The notes: a model not told the origin generated them from the letters alone. Shown: positions 54,110 through 63,077, numbered from the stretch's first letter. The stretch: DNA of 64,000 nucleotides from Streptomyces griseocarneus (GCF_014655595.1 NZ_BNBL01000009.1:186001-250000); one strand, 5' to 3'. Made by a program: numbers and translations.

Positions 54110-54158
54110 CCCATGCCGGATCCCATGCCGCATCCCCCACCGGAGGCGCGGGCGTGCA

Positions 54159-54200
54159 AATGGGCCGGGCCCCTGGGATCACCCAGGGGCCCGGCCCATT
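54159..54200 (-). terminator. Terminator of divIVA
   Basis: Perfect 19-bp stem (54159-54177 with 54182-54200; arm AATGGGCCGGGCCCCTGGG) with a 4-nt loop, 22 bp after the divIVA stop on the minus strand. With the ileS terminator it insulates these convergent genes. Confidence 0.9.
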
Positions 54201-54222
54201 GATGCCGACGACTACGCGGCCG

Positions 54223-55428
54223 TCAGTTGTCGTCCTCGTCGATCAGGAAGCCACGCATCGGCGACGGCGCCTGCATCGGCTGCGGGCCCTGCGGCCGCAC
54301 CGGTGCCATCGGCTGGGTCATCGCCGGCGACATCTGCTGCTGGCCGCCGTACGACGGGGCACCCGTCGACGGACCGCCGTGGCCGCCCATGGTCTGGTTG
54401 CCGCCCATGGAGTTACCACCCATGGAGTTGCCTCCCATGGAGTGGCCGCCCATGCCCGCACCGGCCGAGGCCATCGACCCGCTCATGGAGGGGGCCGGCG
54501 GCAGCGACGCCGTCGCGGGGGTGCGCGGCGGGGCCAGCGAGTCGTCCGCCTGGTTCTCCAGCTGACGCAGCTGGCTCTCCAGGTAGGACTTCAGGCGCGT
54601 GCGGTACTCGCGCTCGAAGCCGCGCAGGTCCTCGACCTTGCGCTCCAGCGTGGCGCGGGCGGACTCCAGGGAGCCCATCGCGACGCGGTGCTTCTCCTGC
54701 GCGTCCCGCTCCAGGGCGTCCGCCTTGGCACGGGCGTCCCGCTCCAGACCCTCGGCGCGGCTGCGGGCCTCGCCGACGATCTTGTTGGCCTCGGAACGGG
54801 CCTCCGCGATCGCCTGGTCGGCCGTCTGCTGCGCGAGCGAGAGGACACGGGCCGCACTGTCGCCACCCGGACCGCCCTGGCCCGGCTGCGGCAGCTGGGG
54901 GTTGCCACCCATCGGACCGTTCTGCTGCATGGGGTTCTGCCCCATCGGACCGTTCTGCTGCATGGGGTTCTGCCCCATGGGTCCGTTCTGTCCCATGGGT
55001 CCGCCCATGGGGCCGCCCATCGGACCGTTCTGTCCCATCGGGCCGGGTCCGTGCGGGCCCTGGGGACCGTGGCCGTGGCCGCCGGGGCCGGCCGGCAGCT
55101 GCGGGGCACCGCCCGGAAGCTGCGGCGGGCCGCCCATCTGCTGCTGGTTCGGCGGCACCGGCTGCGGGCCCGATATGGCGGCGGGCACCGGAGCGCCGGG
55201 TCGCTGGTCCTGCGGCTCGGGCTTGCGCATGGCCTGCTGCTGGTTCTGCGCGGCGGCACGCGTGGCGGCGGCCAGCTTGGCGCGCAGGTCCTCGTTCTCC
55301 CGGAGCAGGCGGGTCAGTTCGGCCTCGACCTCGTCGAGAAAGGCATCGACCTCGTCCTCGTCATAGCCTTCTCGGAGGCGGACGGTCGTGAACTGCTTGT
55401 TCCGCACGTCCTCGGGGCTCAGCGGCAT
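54223..55428 (-). CDS. divIVA: Polar-growth protein DivIVA
   Basis: Organises hyphal tip growth and branching in streptomycetes. The 401 residues start with the conserved membrane-binding N-terminus (LSPEDVRNKQFTTVRLREGY and the following DEDEVDAFLDEVEAEL), then a Gln/Pro/Gly/Met-rich insert (about 65-195), a long second coiled coil (about 200-300), and a Gly/Met/Ser tail. The insert holds an 11-residue repeat (MQQNGPMGQNP) and the tail a SMGGN repeat. This insert is a feature of streptomycete DivIVA. It is the last gene of the division cluster. Confidence 0.95.
   Translation of the reverse strand: MPLSPEDVRNKQFTTVRLREGYDEDEVDAFLDEVEAELTRLLRENEDLRAKLAAATRAAAQNQQQAMRKPEPQDQRPGAPVPAAISGPQPVPPNQQQMGGPPQLPGGAPQLPAGPGGHGHGPQGPHGPGPMGQNGPMGGPMGGPMGQNGPMGQNPMQQNGPMGQNPMQQNGPMGGNPQLPQPGQGGPGGDSAARVLSLAQQTADQAIAEARSEANKIVGEARSRAEGLERDARAKADALERDAQEKHRVAMGSLESARATLERKVEDLRGFEREYRTRLKSYLESQLRQLENQADDSLAPPRTPATASLPPAPSMSGSMASAGAGMGGHSMGGNSMGGNSMGGNQTMGGHGGPSTGAPSYGGQQQMSPAMTQPMAPVRPQGPQPMQAPSPMRGFLIDEDDN
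54908..55000. repeat. 33-bp tandem repeats in divIVA
   Basis: The block starting CCCATCGGACCGTTCTGCTG recurs at a 33-bp period (54908, 54941, and a partial copy at 54974), coding an 11-residue Gln/Met/Asn/Pro repeat. The number of copies may vary between strains. It is coding and not a CRISPR array. Confidence 0.7.
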
Positions 55429-55489
55429 CTCTTCTTCACCTCAACGTAGTCGTCGGCAATCGGCAAGACCGTATCGTTCACAGCCGCGT

Positions 55490-55774
55490 TCACAGCCGGC
55501 TCACGACGGTGATCAGGATGTAGACGATGATCATCAGTACGAAGAAGGACAGGTCGAGCGCTACGCCCCCGAGACGCAGCGGCGGGATGACCCGCCGCAG
55601 AAGCTTGAGTGGCGGATCGGTGACAGTGTAGGTGGCCTCCAGGAGGACCACCATCGCCTTACCGGGTTGCCATGAGCGGGCGAACTGGAAGACGTAATCC
55701 ATCACCAGTCGGAAGATCAGCACGATCAGGAAGCAGTACAGCGCGATGTAGATCACCTGCTGTGCGATGCCCAT
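55490..55774 (-). CDS. YggT family membrane protein
   Basis: A 94-residue two-helix protein of the YggT family (YIALYCFLIVLIFRLVMDYV near the start and LSFFVLMIIVYILITVV at the end, with DPPLKLLRRVIPP between). In actinobacteria it is encoded between sepF and divIVA, as here, and a link to division or cell envelope has been inferred from that context. The start ATG is at 55774. Confidence 0.9.
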   Translation of the reverse strand: MGIAQQVIYIALYCFLIVLIFRLVMDYVFQFARSWQPGKAMVVLLEATYTVTDPPLKLLRRVIPPLRLGGVALDLSFFVLMIIVYILITVVSRL

Positions 55775-55845
55775 CTCGCGCTTCCCTCTCCCCTTGCTCG
55801 TACTCGGCCTGACCGGCCGTTGTCCGGATTGCCCGGTGTTGCGTC

Positions 55846-56454
55846 TCAGCTCTGGTTGAAGAACCCACCCTCTGCGATGCGGGCCTTGTCCTCCGCCGTG
55901 ACATCGACGTTAGCAGGAGACAGCAGGAACACCTTCTGTGTCACCCGCTCGATACTCCCGTGCAGACCGAAGACGAGACCGGCCGCGAAGTCGACGAGTC
56001 GCTTCGCGTCAGTGTCGTCCATCTCCGTGAGATTCATGATCACCGGGGTACCTTCGCGGAAGTGTTCCCCGATGGTACGGGCCTCGTTGTAGGTCCGGGG
56101 GTGCAATGTCGTGATGCGGTAGGGCTCCCGCTCGGACACAACCTTGGGCATGATCACCGGTGCGTTCTTCTCCAGAGAGTGGCGTTCGGGTGTGATGGAC
56201 GACACGGGGGCGATTCGGGCGGGTCGTCCCGTTTCCGCTACGAGCGGAGCGGGTTCGCGCTGCGCGGGCGGCTGGGCGACTCGAACCGGTTCGTCCGATT
56301 GCGTCTGTTGTGCTTGGTGCGCTTGGTGCTGCCGGCGCCGATCCGGCTCCGGCTCGGGCTCGAACTCGTCGTCGGGGTCGAACCCCGGGCCGTCGTACCC
56401 ATCGTCCTCCACGAGGCCGAGGTAGACCGCCATCTTGCGCATCGCGCCGGCCAT
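55846..56454 (-). CDS. sepF: Cell division protein SepF
   Basis: Membrane-associated FtsZ partner that bundles and tethers filaments. The N-terminal amphipathic MRKMAVYLGLVEDDGYD (residues 4-20) is the membrane-binding helix, and the C-terminal domain shows REGTPVIMNLTEMDDTDAKRLVDFAAG and VFLLSPANVDVTAEDK, standard SepF features. A Pro/Gln-rich linker joins them. It has 202 residues. It lies between yggS and yggT. Confidence 0.95.
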   Translation of the reverse strand: MAGAMRKMAVYLGLVEDDGYDGPGFDPDDEFEPEPEPDRRRQHQAHQAQQTQSDEPVRVAQPPAQREPAPLVAETGRPARIAPVSSITPERHSLEKNAPVIMPKVVSEREPYRITTLHPRTYNEARTIGEHFREGTPVIMNLTEMDDTDAKRLVDFAAGLVFGLHGSIERVTQKVFLLSPANVDVTAEDKARIAEGGFFNQS

Positions 56455-56575
56455 TCTCTGCGTCCTCCGCTCTGTGGTGGATCGGCTCCGTCAAAGGCGC
56501 CCGGATCCACGTGGTCCGCCCGCCTTTTGACGGGAATGACCATATTTTCTGCTGTGGTCCGACTTCCTGGCGACG

Positions 56576-57304
56576 TTACCCGAGCCGGGGTCGGACTCCG
56601 AGTACCGCTGAGCCGACACGTACATGTGTCGCACCGGCCGCCACCGCGTCCTCGAGATCCGCGCTCATCCCTGCTGACACCATGTTCGCAGTCGGATGAG
56701 CCCCGCGCAGGTCCGTTGCGATTTCCATCAGTCGGTCGAATGCCGCCCGGGGTCTGCCCGCGTACGGGCCGACCAGCGGAGCGACCGTCATGAGCCCGGC
56801 GGGCCGGAGCCCTTCCGCCTTGGCGATCACGTCGGCCAGCTCCAGCACTCCGTCGGGAGCGACGCCGCCACGCTCGCCGCGGCCTCCCGACTCGGCGTCC
56901 AGCGCGACCTGGATCAGGCAGCCGAGCTCCTGTTCGGCCCGGCCGGCCTTGACGGCCGCCGCGGACAGGGCGGTCACCAGTCTGTTCCGGTCAACTGAGT
57001 GCACCAGACCGGCGTAATTCACCACCGACCGGACCTTGTTTGTCTGCAACTGACCGACGAAGTGCCAGGTAAGGGGCAGATCCGAGCACTCGGCCGCCTT
57101 GGGGGCGGCGTCCTGGTCGCGGTTCTCGGCGACGTGACGCACCCCCAGCTCGGCGAGGATCCGCACGTCGCTCGCGGGGTAGGTCTTGGTGACCACGATG
57201 AGGGTGACCTCGTCGCGCTCCCGGCCCGCCGCCGCGCACGCCGCGGAGATACGTTCCTCCACGCGGGCGAGGTTGTCCGCCAATTGGGTTCTACGGTCCG
57301 TCAC
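56576..57304 (-). CDS. YggS/PROSC family PLP-homeostasis protein
   Basis: A 242-residue PLP-binding protein whose bacterial members balance free pyridoxal phosphate and affect amino-acid metabolism. The PLP lysine is in TLIVVTKTYPASDV, followed by VRHVAENRDQDAAPK, LTWHFVGQLQTNK and C-terminal MSADLEDAVAAGATHVRVGSA. It is encoded between pgeF and sepF, the usual place in Gram-positive dcw clusters. The start codon at 57304 is 3 bp upstream of the end of pgeF. Confidence 0.93.
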   Translation of the reverse strand: MTDRRTQLADNLARVEERISAACAAAGRERDEVTLIVVTKTYPASDVRILAELGVRHVAENRDQDAAPKAAECSDLPLTWHFVGQLQTNKVRSVVNYAGLVHSVDRNRLVTALSAAAVKAGRAEQELGCLIQVALDAESGGRGERGGVAPDGVLELADVIAKAEGLRPAGLMTVAPLVGPYAGRPRAAFDRLMEIATDLRGAHPTANMVSAGMSADLEDAVAAGATHVRVGSAVLGVRPRLG

Positions 57305-57307
57305 AGA

Positions 57308-58108
57308 TCAGCCGTCCAGCCAGACGTAACTCGCGAGCCGGCCGGTGGTGTGCTCGCGCCGGTAGGAGAAGTGGTCCGCCGACTCCAGCGTGCAGACCGC
57401 GGAGGCGCCGGCAACGGCGACCCCCAGCCGGCCGAGCTGGGCGCGGACCCCGCCCGCGATGTCGAGGGCGGGGGTGCCCCGGCGGGTGGTGGCCCAGGCC
57501 TCCGGCACCGCCTCGGCGACCTCGGCGCGCATGGCCTCGGGCACCTCGTAGCACGGTCCGCAGACGGAGGGGCCGATGTGGGCGAGGATCCGGTCCGGCT
57601 CGGCGCCGAGCCGGAGCATCTCCCCGACCACCGCCGGGACGACCCCGGCCAGCAGGCCCGGGCGTCCGGCGTGCGCGGCTCCCGCGATCCCGGCGACCGG
57701 GTCGGCCAGCAGGACCGGGGTGCAGTCGGCGGTCAGCACCGCGAGCGCCAGCCCCCGACGCGCCGTCACCAGCGCGTCGACCGCCGGAATCTCACCGGTT
57801 TGCCACGGTCCGTCCACCACCGCGACGTCCTTGCCGTGCACCTGGTTCATCCAGACGACGGAGGCCGCGTCGATGCCGAGCGCCCGGGCGGCCCGGGCGC
57901 GGTTGGTCCGTACGGCCTCGGGGTCGTCGCCGACCGCGCCGCCGAGGTTGAGCTCCGCATGCGGAGCGGCGCTCACCCCGCCCCACCTGTCGGTGAAGGC
58001 GAAGTGGGCGCCGCTCGCGTGTGCCACGTCGGGGACGCCCCGCCGGTGCGGGGCGGGATTCCCTATCACGGGGATCACTTCGTGCTGTGTCACGTCGTGC
58101 CGTGTCAC
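57308..58108 (-). CDS. pgeF: PgeF/YfiH family protein (purine nucleoside phosphorylase LACC1-like or peptidoglycan editing factor)
   Basis: A 266-residue Cu/Zn-type protein of the DUF152/LACC1 family. Reported activities are adenosine deamination/phosphorolysis and removal of misincorporated amino acids from UDP-MurNAc peptides. The conserved metal ligand set is visible: VWMNQVHGKDV, LTADCTPVLLAD, GAAHAGRPGLL and GPSVCGPCYEV. Start GTG 58108 overlaps the ftsZ TGA (GTGA, 58105-58108), so it is coupled to ftsZ. Peptidoglycan editing would fit its place in the wall cluster. Confidence 0.9.
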   Translation of the reverse strand: MTRHDVTQHEVIPVIGNPAPHRRGVPDVAHASGAHFAFTDRWGGVSAAPHAELNLGGAVGDDPEAVRTNRARAARALGIDAASVVWMNQVHGKDVAVVDGPWQTGEIPAVDALVTARRGLALAVLTADCTPVLLADPVAGIAGAAHAGRPGLLAGVVPAVVGEMLRLGAEPDRILAHIGPSVCGPCYEVPEAMRAEVAEAVPEAWATTRRGTPALDIAGGVRAQLGRLGVAVAGASAVCTLESADHFSYRREHTTGRLASYVWLDG

Positions 58109-59355
58109 TTCAAGAAGTCGGGAACGTCCAGTTCCTCGGCGGTCGAGTCCTGGTACGGACGGGCCGGCGGGACCTGGGGGGAGGCGACCGGGGGCGGCGG
58201 GACCTCGGCGACCGGGGCCGGGTCGCCCACGGGCTCCTCGGTGCGCGGGGTCACGTTGCCCAGCCCGCCGAACGACGGGCGCGAGGGCTCCTGCGCGGTG
58301 ACGGCCGGACGGCTCGCGGCCGTGGCGGCCGAGCCGCCGTCCTCGCGGCCGGAGCCGTAGGAGGACGAGCCGCCGAGGACCTTGTCGCGGCTGCCCTTGG
58401 CCGGCGGCTGGCCGCCGTCGAAGCCCGCCGCGATGACCGTGACCCGGACCTCGTCGCCCAGCGCGTCGTCGATGACGGCACCGAAGATGATGTTGGCCTC
58501 GGGGTGGGCGGCCTCGCTGACCAGCTGCGCCGCCTCGTTGATCTCGAAGAGACCGAGGTCGGAGCCGCCGGAGATGGAGAGCAGCACGCCGCGGGCGCCG
58601 TCGATGGACGCCTCCAGCAGCGGCGAGGAGATCGCCATCTCGGCCGCGGCCACCGCGCGGTCGTCGCCGCGGGCCGAGCCGATGCCCATGAGGGCCGAGC
58701 CCGCCTCGGACATCACGGACTTGACGTCGGCGAAGTCGAGGTTGATCAGGCCCGGGGTGGTGATCAGGTCGGTGATGCCCTGGACACCGGACAGCAGGAC
58801 CTGGTCGGCCGACTTGAACGCGTCGAGCACGCTCACCTGGCGGTCCGAGATGGACAGCAGCCGGTCGTTGGGGATGACGATGAGCGTGTCGACCTCGTCG
58901 CGCAGGCTGGCGATGCCGTCCTCGGCCTGGTTCGCACGGCGCCTGCCCTCGAAGGTGAACGGGCGGGTGACCACACCGATCGTCAGGGCGCCCAGCGAGC
59001 GGGCGATGTTGGCCACGACGGGCGCGCCGCCGGTGCCGGTGCCGCCGCCCTCGCCGGCGGTGACGAAGACCATGTCGGCCCCCTTGAGGACCTCCTCGAT
59101 CTCCTCGCGGTGGTCCTCGGCCGCCTTGCGGCCGACATCGGGGTTCGCGCCGGCGCCGAGGCCGCGGGTGAGTTCACGACCGACGTCGAGTTTCACGTCG
59201 GCGTCGCTCATCAGCAGGGCCTGTGCATCGGTGTTGATCGCGATGAACTCGACGCCCTTGAGACCGACCTCGATCATCCGGTTGATGGCGTTGACGCCAC
59301 CGCCGCCGATGCCGACGACCTTGATGACTGCGAGGTAGTTCTGCGGTGCTGCCAC
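58105..59355 (-). CDS. ftsZ: Cell division GTPase FtsZ
   Basis: Tubulin-like protein that forms the division ring and, in streptomycetes, sporulation septa. The nucleotide-binding GGGTGTG is at 103-109; the N-terminus AVIKVVGIGGGGVNAINRM and the T7 region NLDFADVKSVMSEAGSA are present. A 90-residue variable linker leads to the C-terminal tail ELDVPDFLK, which binds partners such as SepF. It has 416 residues, GTG start at 59355. Its 240-bp upstream gap holds a clear promoter and a palindrome. Confidence 0.98.
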   Translation of the reverse strand: MAAPQNYLAVIKVVGIGGGGVNAINRMIEVGLKGVEFIAINTDAQALLMSDADVKLDVGRELTRGLGAGANPDVGRKAAEDHREEIEEVLKGADMVFVTAGEGGGTGTGGAPVVANIARSLGALTIGVVTRPFTFEGRRRANQAEDGIASLRDEVDTLIVIPNDRLLSISDRQVSVLDAFKSADQVLLSGVQGITDLITTPGLINLDFADVKSVMSEAGSALMGIGSARGDDRAVAAAEMAISSPLLEASIDGARGVLLSISGGSDLGLFEINEAAQLVSEAAHPEANIIFGAVIDDALGDEVRVTVIAAGFDGGQPPAKGSRDKVLGGSSSYGSGREDGGSAATAASRPAVTAQEPSRPSFGGLGNVTPRTEEPVGDPAPVAEVPPPPVASPQVPPARPYQDSTAEELDVPDFLK

Positions 59356-59414
59356 GTCGAAGGCCTCTCGCCTCGAGTTACGTATGCCTGGGGGCGGTTC
59401 TCAATGCCGACCCG

Positions 59415-59439
59415 AACCCTAACGTTGAAGTTTAGGGTT
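59415..59439. promoter_or_regulatory. 8-bp-arm palindrome upstream of ftsZ
   Basis: AACCCTAA at 59415-59422 and TTAGGGTT at 59432-59439, perfect arms with a 9-bp spacer. It lies 60-85 bp before ftsZ. It could be an operator, and its TTAGGGT could also serve as a -10 element (TAGGGT) for a second promoter on the minus strand. Confidence 0.5.
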
Positions 59440-59475
59440 ACCGGTGTCACTGTTCCGTGGGTTCTCTGAAGCAGG

Positions 59476-59505
59476 ACACTAAGTCGACAAGCGGCGCGGC
59501 TTCAA
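59476..59505 (-). promoter_or_regulatory. ftsZ promoter with possible WhiA sites
   Basis: On the minus strand -35 TTGAAG (59500-59505) and -10 TAGTGT (59476-59481) are separated by 18 bp, close to consensus. GACAC pentamers, the core of the WhiA sporulation-regulator motif, lie at 59475-59479 (+ strand) and 59444-59448 (- strand). This fits developmental induction of ftsZ as known in streptomycetes. Confidence 0.65.
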
Positions 59506-59595
59506 CGAACACGCCGAACCTCCCGTTTTTCTTTTCACCCTATGTGATCACCCATAGCCGTAGCCAACCAGGGTGCTGGCCGATCTGGAACGGCG

Positions 59596-60477
59596 TCAAC
59601 TCCCTGACACCGCCGGGGCGCCCGGAGCGCTCACGTCGAACCGTTTCGCGCCCCCCGCGGCCCTGAGCAGGGCGGTGAGCGTGCGGGCCTTCTGCTCGCC
59701 CCGTTCGGAGCTGCCCCAGGTGATGCTCCGACCCCCCGTCAGCTCCACCGTGATGGCGTCGTAGGACCGTACGCGCACGGCCAGGGTGTCCTTGCGGACC
59801 GGGCCGGGCAGGGAGGTCAGGACCTGGACGGCGGCGCCCTCGAGCCGGGCGGTGCCGAACCGCCGGGCGCTGGCCGAGTCGTCCGGGATCTCCATCACCA
59901 GCCGCGGGACGCCCTTCAGGGCATGATCGACTGTGGCGAACCGCACGCCGGCGCCGTCGATTTCGATGAACTTCCCGCCCCTTTCGAGGAGGGCTTTGGG
60001 CTGGCGTTCTGTCACTTTCAGACCGATTCCGTGCGGCCAGGACCGGACGACGTCCACCGCGCCGATCCGCCGCAGCCGGGTCCGCAGCCGCTCGCCGATG
60101 GCGTCGGTGTCCACGGAGACCAGGGGTTCGCCGAGCGGCACCTTGGCGGCCTCGCGGACCTCACCGGCCGTCAGCACGGAGTTCCCGCTGACGTCCACGT
60201 GGGTGACGCGCAGCCAGGTGGAGCCGTAGAGCGCCCACCAGGCGCCCGCGCCCACCATGACGGCGAGCGCCCCCCACAGCAGGAGCGTGCGCCGCCTGGG
60301 CGGGCGTCTGAGGGGCCGGGAGCCGCCCGGGCGCCCCGCACGGGGGCCACCGCCCGGGCGGCGCGGACGGGACGGCGGGAGCGCGGTCCGGGACGACTTC
60401 GACCTCTTGGACGTTCGGGACGATGTCGACTTCGCGCTCTTCTCGCCACCGCGCCGGGCGGTCGTCGGTCCGGCCAC
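59596..60477 (-). CDS. ftsQ: Cell division protein FtsQ
   Basis: Bitopic divisome protein bridging FtsZ and wall synthesis. The 293 residues comprise a very basic cytoplasmic domain (1-63, Arg/Pro-rich), one helix (TLLLWGALAVMVGAGAWWAL, about 64-83), the POTRA domain (VTHVDVSGNSVLTAGEVREA) and a C-terminal beta domain (VTERQPKALLERGG). GTG at 60477 is the start. Position between murG and ftsZ is standard for streptomycetes, which lack ftsA. Confidence 0.93.
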   Translation of the reverse strand: MAGPTTARRGGEKSAKSTSSRTSKRSKSSRTALPPSRPRRPGGGPRAGRPGGSRPLRRPPRRRTLLLWGALAVMVGAGAWWALYGSTWLRVTHVDVSGNSVLTAGEVREAAKVPLGEPLVSVDTDAIGERLRTRLRRIGAVDVVRSWPHGIGLKVTERQPKALLERGGKFIEIDGAGVRFATVDHALKGVPRLVMEIPDDSASARRFGTARLEGAAVQVLTSLPGPVRKDTLAVRVRSYDAITVELTGGRSITWGSSERGEQKARTLTALLRAAGGAKRFDVSAPGAPAVSGS

Positions 60478-60505
60478 GCTCCCAGCCTCCTGCCTCTACG
60501 GGCCG

Positions 60506-61600
60506 TCAGCCCGCTCTGTGTGCGGCAATCGCCTCGTACACCATGCCGACCAGCAGCTCGTCGGCGTCCCGTCGGCCGAACTCGGCGGCGGCCCGGGACA
60601 TCTCGTACAGCCGGTGCGGGTTGGACAGCACCGGGACCACCTGGTTCTGCACCCATTCGGGGGTCAGCTCGGCGTCGTCGACCAGCAGGCCGCCGCCCGC
60701 CTTGACCACCGGCTGGGCGTTGAGCCGCTGCTCGCCGTTGCCGATCGGCAGCGGGACGTAGGCCGCCGGCAGGCCGACGGCGGACAGCTCCGCGACGGTC
60801 ATCGCGCCCGCGCGGCAGAGCATCATGTCGGCCGCGGCGTACGCGAGATCCATCCGGTCTACATACGATACCGGGATATAAGGCGGCATTCCGGGCATGT
60901 TGTCCGCGTGCGGCAGGTCGTTCTTCGGACCGACCGCGTGCAGGATCTGGATGCCGGAGCGCTGCAGCAGCGGGGCGACGGTCTGGACGACCTCGTTCAG
61001 CCTGCGGGCGCCCTGCGAGCCGCCGGAGACCAGCAGCGTCGGCAGGTTGGGGTCGAGCCCGAAGGCGGCCCGCGCCTCGGGGCGGACGGCCGCCCGGTCC
61101 AGGGTGGCGATGGTGCGGCGCAGCGGGATGCCCACGTAGCGGGCGTTGCGCAGCTTGCTGTCGGGGGTGCTCACCGCCACGCCCGCCGCGTAGCGCGAGC
61201 CGATCTTGTTGGCCAGGCCGGGGCGGGCGTTGGCCTCGTGGACGATGATCGGCACGCCGAGCCGCTTGGCGGCCAGGTAGCCGGGCAGCGCCACGTAGCC
61301 GCCGAAGCCGACCACGCAGTCGGCCCGCGTGCGCTCCAGGATCTGCTCGGCCGCCTTGATGGTGCCGCGCAGCCGCCCGGGGACGGTGATCAGCTCCGGG
61401 GTGGGCTTGCGGGGCAGCGGCACGGCCGGAATCAGGCCCAGCTCATAGCCCCGCTCGGGCACGAGCCGGGTCTCCAGGCCCCGCTCCGTGCCGAGCGCCG
61501 TGATCCCCACGGTCGGGTCCTGCCTGCGCAGGGCGTCCGCGAGGGCGAGCGCGGGCTCGATGTGGCCGGCGGTCCCCCCGCCGGCGAGTACGACATGCAC
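60506..61600 (-). CDS. murG: UDP-GlcNAc:lipid II precursor transferase MurG
   Basis: Adds GlcNAc to lipid I, giving lipid II, at the inner face of the membrane. The 364 residues include the N-terminal GGGTAGHIEPALALAD, VVGFGGYVALPGYLAAKRLG, IVHEANARPGLANK, and the UDP-binding SGGSQGARRLNE and CRAGAMTVAELSAVGLP. GTG/ATG at 61600 begins MHVVLAGGG. It starts 6 bp after the ftsW stop. Confidence 0.96.
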   Translation of the reverse strand: MHVVLAGGGTAGHIEPALALADALRRQDPTVGITALGTERGLETRLVPERGYELGLIPAVPLPRKPTPELITVPGRLRGTIKAAEQILERTRADCVVGFGGYVALPGYLAAKRLGVPIIVHEANARPGLANKIGSRYAAGVAVSTPDSKLRNARYVGIPLRRTIATLDRAAVRPEARAAFGLDPNLPTLLVSGGSQGARRLNEVVQTVAPLLQRSGIQILHAVGPKNDLPHADNMPGMPPYIPVSYVDRMDLAYAAADMMLCRAGAMTVAELSAVGLPAAYVPLPIGNGEQRLNAQPVVKAGGGLLVDDAELTPEWVQNQVVPVLSNPHRLYEMSRAAAEFGRRDADELLVGMVYEAIAAHRAG

Positions 61601-61606
61601 CGAAAT

Positions 61607-63001
61607 TCACCGCTCTCCGGACGGTCGCTTCTTGACGCGCCGTCTCATCGTCTTCCATCTCACCCCAGGCTGCCGCATGGCCAGTGCCGCCCGCGCACCG
61701 GGTTCGTCGCGCGCGAAGGCGATCAGGAGCCCGATGGCGAACATGGTCGGCAGCAGGGCGGACCCTCCGTAGGAGAACAGCGGGAGCGGGACACCGGCGA
61801 TCGGCAGCAGGCCGAGCACCGCACCGATGTTGACCACGGCCTGGGCCGTGATCCAGGTGGTCACACCTCCCGCGGCGTACCTCACGAAGGGGTCCTCCGT
61901 GCGTCCGGCCACGCGGATACCCGCATAGCCTAGAGCCGCGAACAGGGCGAGGACCGACAGCGTCCCCGCCAGGCCCAGTTCCTCGCCGGTGATGGCGAAG
62001 ATGAAGTCGGTGTGGGGTTCGGGGAGTTCGCCCCATTTCTCCACACTGGCCCCCAGGCCTGCGCCGAACCAGCCGCCGTTGGCCAGGGCGTAGATCCCGT
62101 GCACGGCCTGCCAGCACTGATCGTTGGCGCCCGGGTCCGTGGCGCCGATGCACTCCAGGCGGGACATGCGGTTGGCGCTGGTCTTGATGAAGAGTACGGC
62201 CAGGGCGGCGGTGACGCCGAACACCCCGGCGAAGAGCCGGGTGGGGGCACCGGCGATCCACAGCAGGCCCAGCAGCACCGTGGTCAGGACGACCGTGGTG
62301 CCCATGTCGCCGCCGAGCATGATCAGGCCGAGCAGCAGGAAGGTCACCGGCACCAGCGGCACCAGCAGGTGCTTCCACTGCCCCAGCAGCTTCTTGGACT
62401 GCTTGCGGGCCAGCAGGTCGGCGCCCCACAGCACCAGCGCCAGCTTGGCGAACTCGCTGGGCTGGAGCTGGAAGGGGCCGCCGAGGGAGATCCAGTTGGT
62501 GTTGCCGTTGATCGTCTCGCCGATGCCGGGCATCTGGACCATGCACAGCAGGAAGACCGAGGCCGCCAGCAGCGGGTAGGCCAGCGCGCGCAGCAACCGC
62601 ACGGGCGTCCGGGCGGCCGCCAGCAGCAGGACGGCGCCGATGGCGGCGGCCAGCAGCTGCTTGCGGAAGAAGTAGCTGGGCGCCAGGCCGTTCTGCAGCG
62701 CCTTGATCTGGGAGGCGGAGTAGACCATCACCAGGCCGAGCACGATGATCAGCATGGAGCCGCCGAGGACCAGGTAGTACGCGGTCAGCGGCCGGTCCCA
62801 GGCGCGCCGGGCGCGGGCGTGCAGCCCCCGCAGGCCGCGCTGGCCGCCCCGGGGCGGCCGCCCGGGCGTACGGCCGCCGGCGAAGCCGCGGCCCGCCGGG
62901 CGGGGTGCCCGGACGGGCCGGGAGCGCGCCACGGGGCCCCGCAGGGCCGTCAGCCCCAGCCGCCGCGCGATGGGCGGCCTCACGATGTCGTCCGCGTGCA
63001 T
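61607..63001 (-). CDS. ftsW: SEDS-family peptidoglycan polymerase FtsW
   Basis: Polymerises lipid II during septation with a partner PBP. The protein has about ten helices and SEDS motifs: VMVYSASQIKALQN, FFRKQLL, GNTNWISLGGPFQLQPSEFAKLA, and LPLFSYGGSALLP. I choose ATG 63001 (AAGGGG 8 bp upstream), which gives 464 residues; in-frame sequence upstream to 63175 overlaps murD and is not expected. The N-terminal 75 residues are Arg/Pro/Gly-rich and cytoplasmic. Confidence 0.94.
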   Translation of the reverse strand: MHADDIVRPPIARRLGLTALRGPVARSRPVRAPRPAGRGFAGGRTPGRPPRGGQRGLRGLHARARRAWDRPLTAYYLVLGGSMLIIVLGLVMVYSASQIKALQNGLAPSYFFRKQLLAAAIGAVLLLAAARTPVRLLRALAYPLLAASVFLLCMVQMPGIGETINGNTNWISLGGPFQLQPSEFAKLALVLWGADLLARKQSKKLLGQWKHLLVPLVPVTFLLLGLIMLGGDMGTTVVLTTVLLGLLWIAGAPTRLFAGVFGVTAALAVLFIKTSANRMSRLECIGATDPGANDQCWQAVHGIYALANGGWFGAGLGASVEKWGELPEPHTDFIFAITGEELGLAGTLSVLALFAALGYAGIRVAGRTEDPFVRYAAGGVTTWITAQAVVNIGAVLGLLPIAGVPLPLFSYGGSALLPTMFAIGLLIAFARDEPGARAALAMRQPGVRWKTMRRRVKKRPSGER

Positions 63002-63077
63002 CCGGGTTTCCCCTTCGCTGGTCTCCCGCGCCGGCCGGCCGGGCCGACGGGCCGGTCGCCGGGGCGGGGACCTGCGG

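Noticed and set aside
50498..54133. A 1211-codon open frame opposite ileS
   Set aside because: No family motif, low-complexity composition, and fully explained by antisense GC bias of a real, motif-bearing gene.
54908..55070. Regular repeats that might be a CRISPR array
   Set aside because: They are contiguous, code for a Gln/Met/Pro protein repeat in divIVA, and have no unique spacers.
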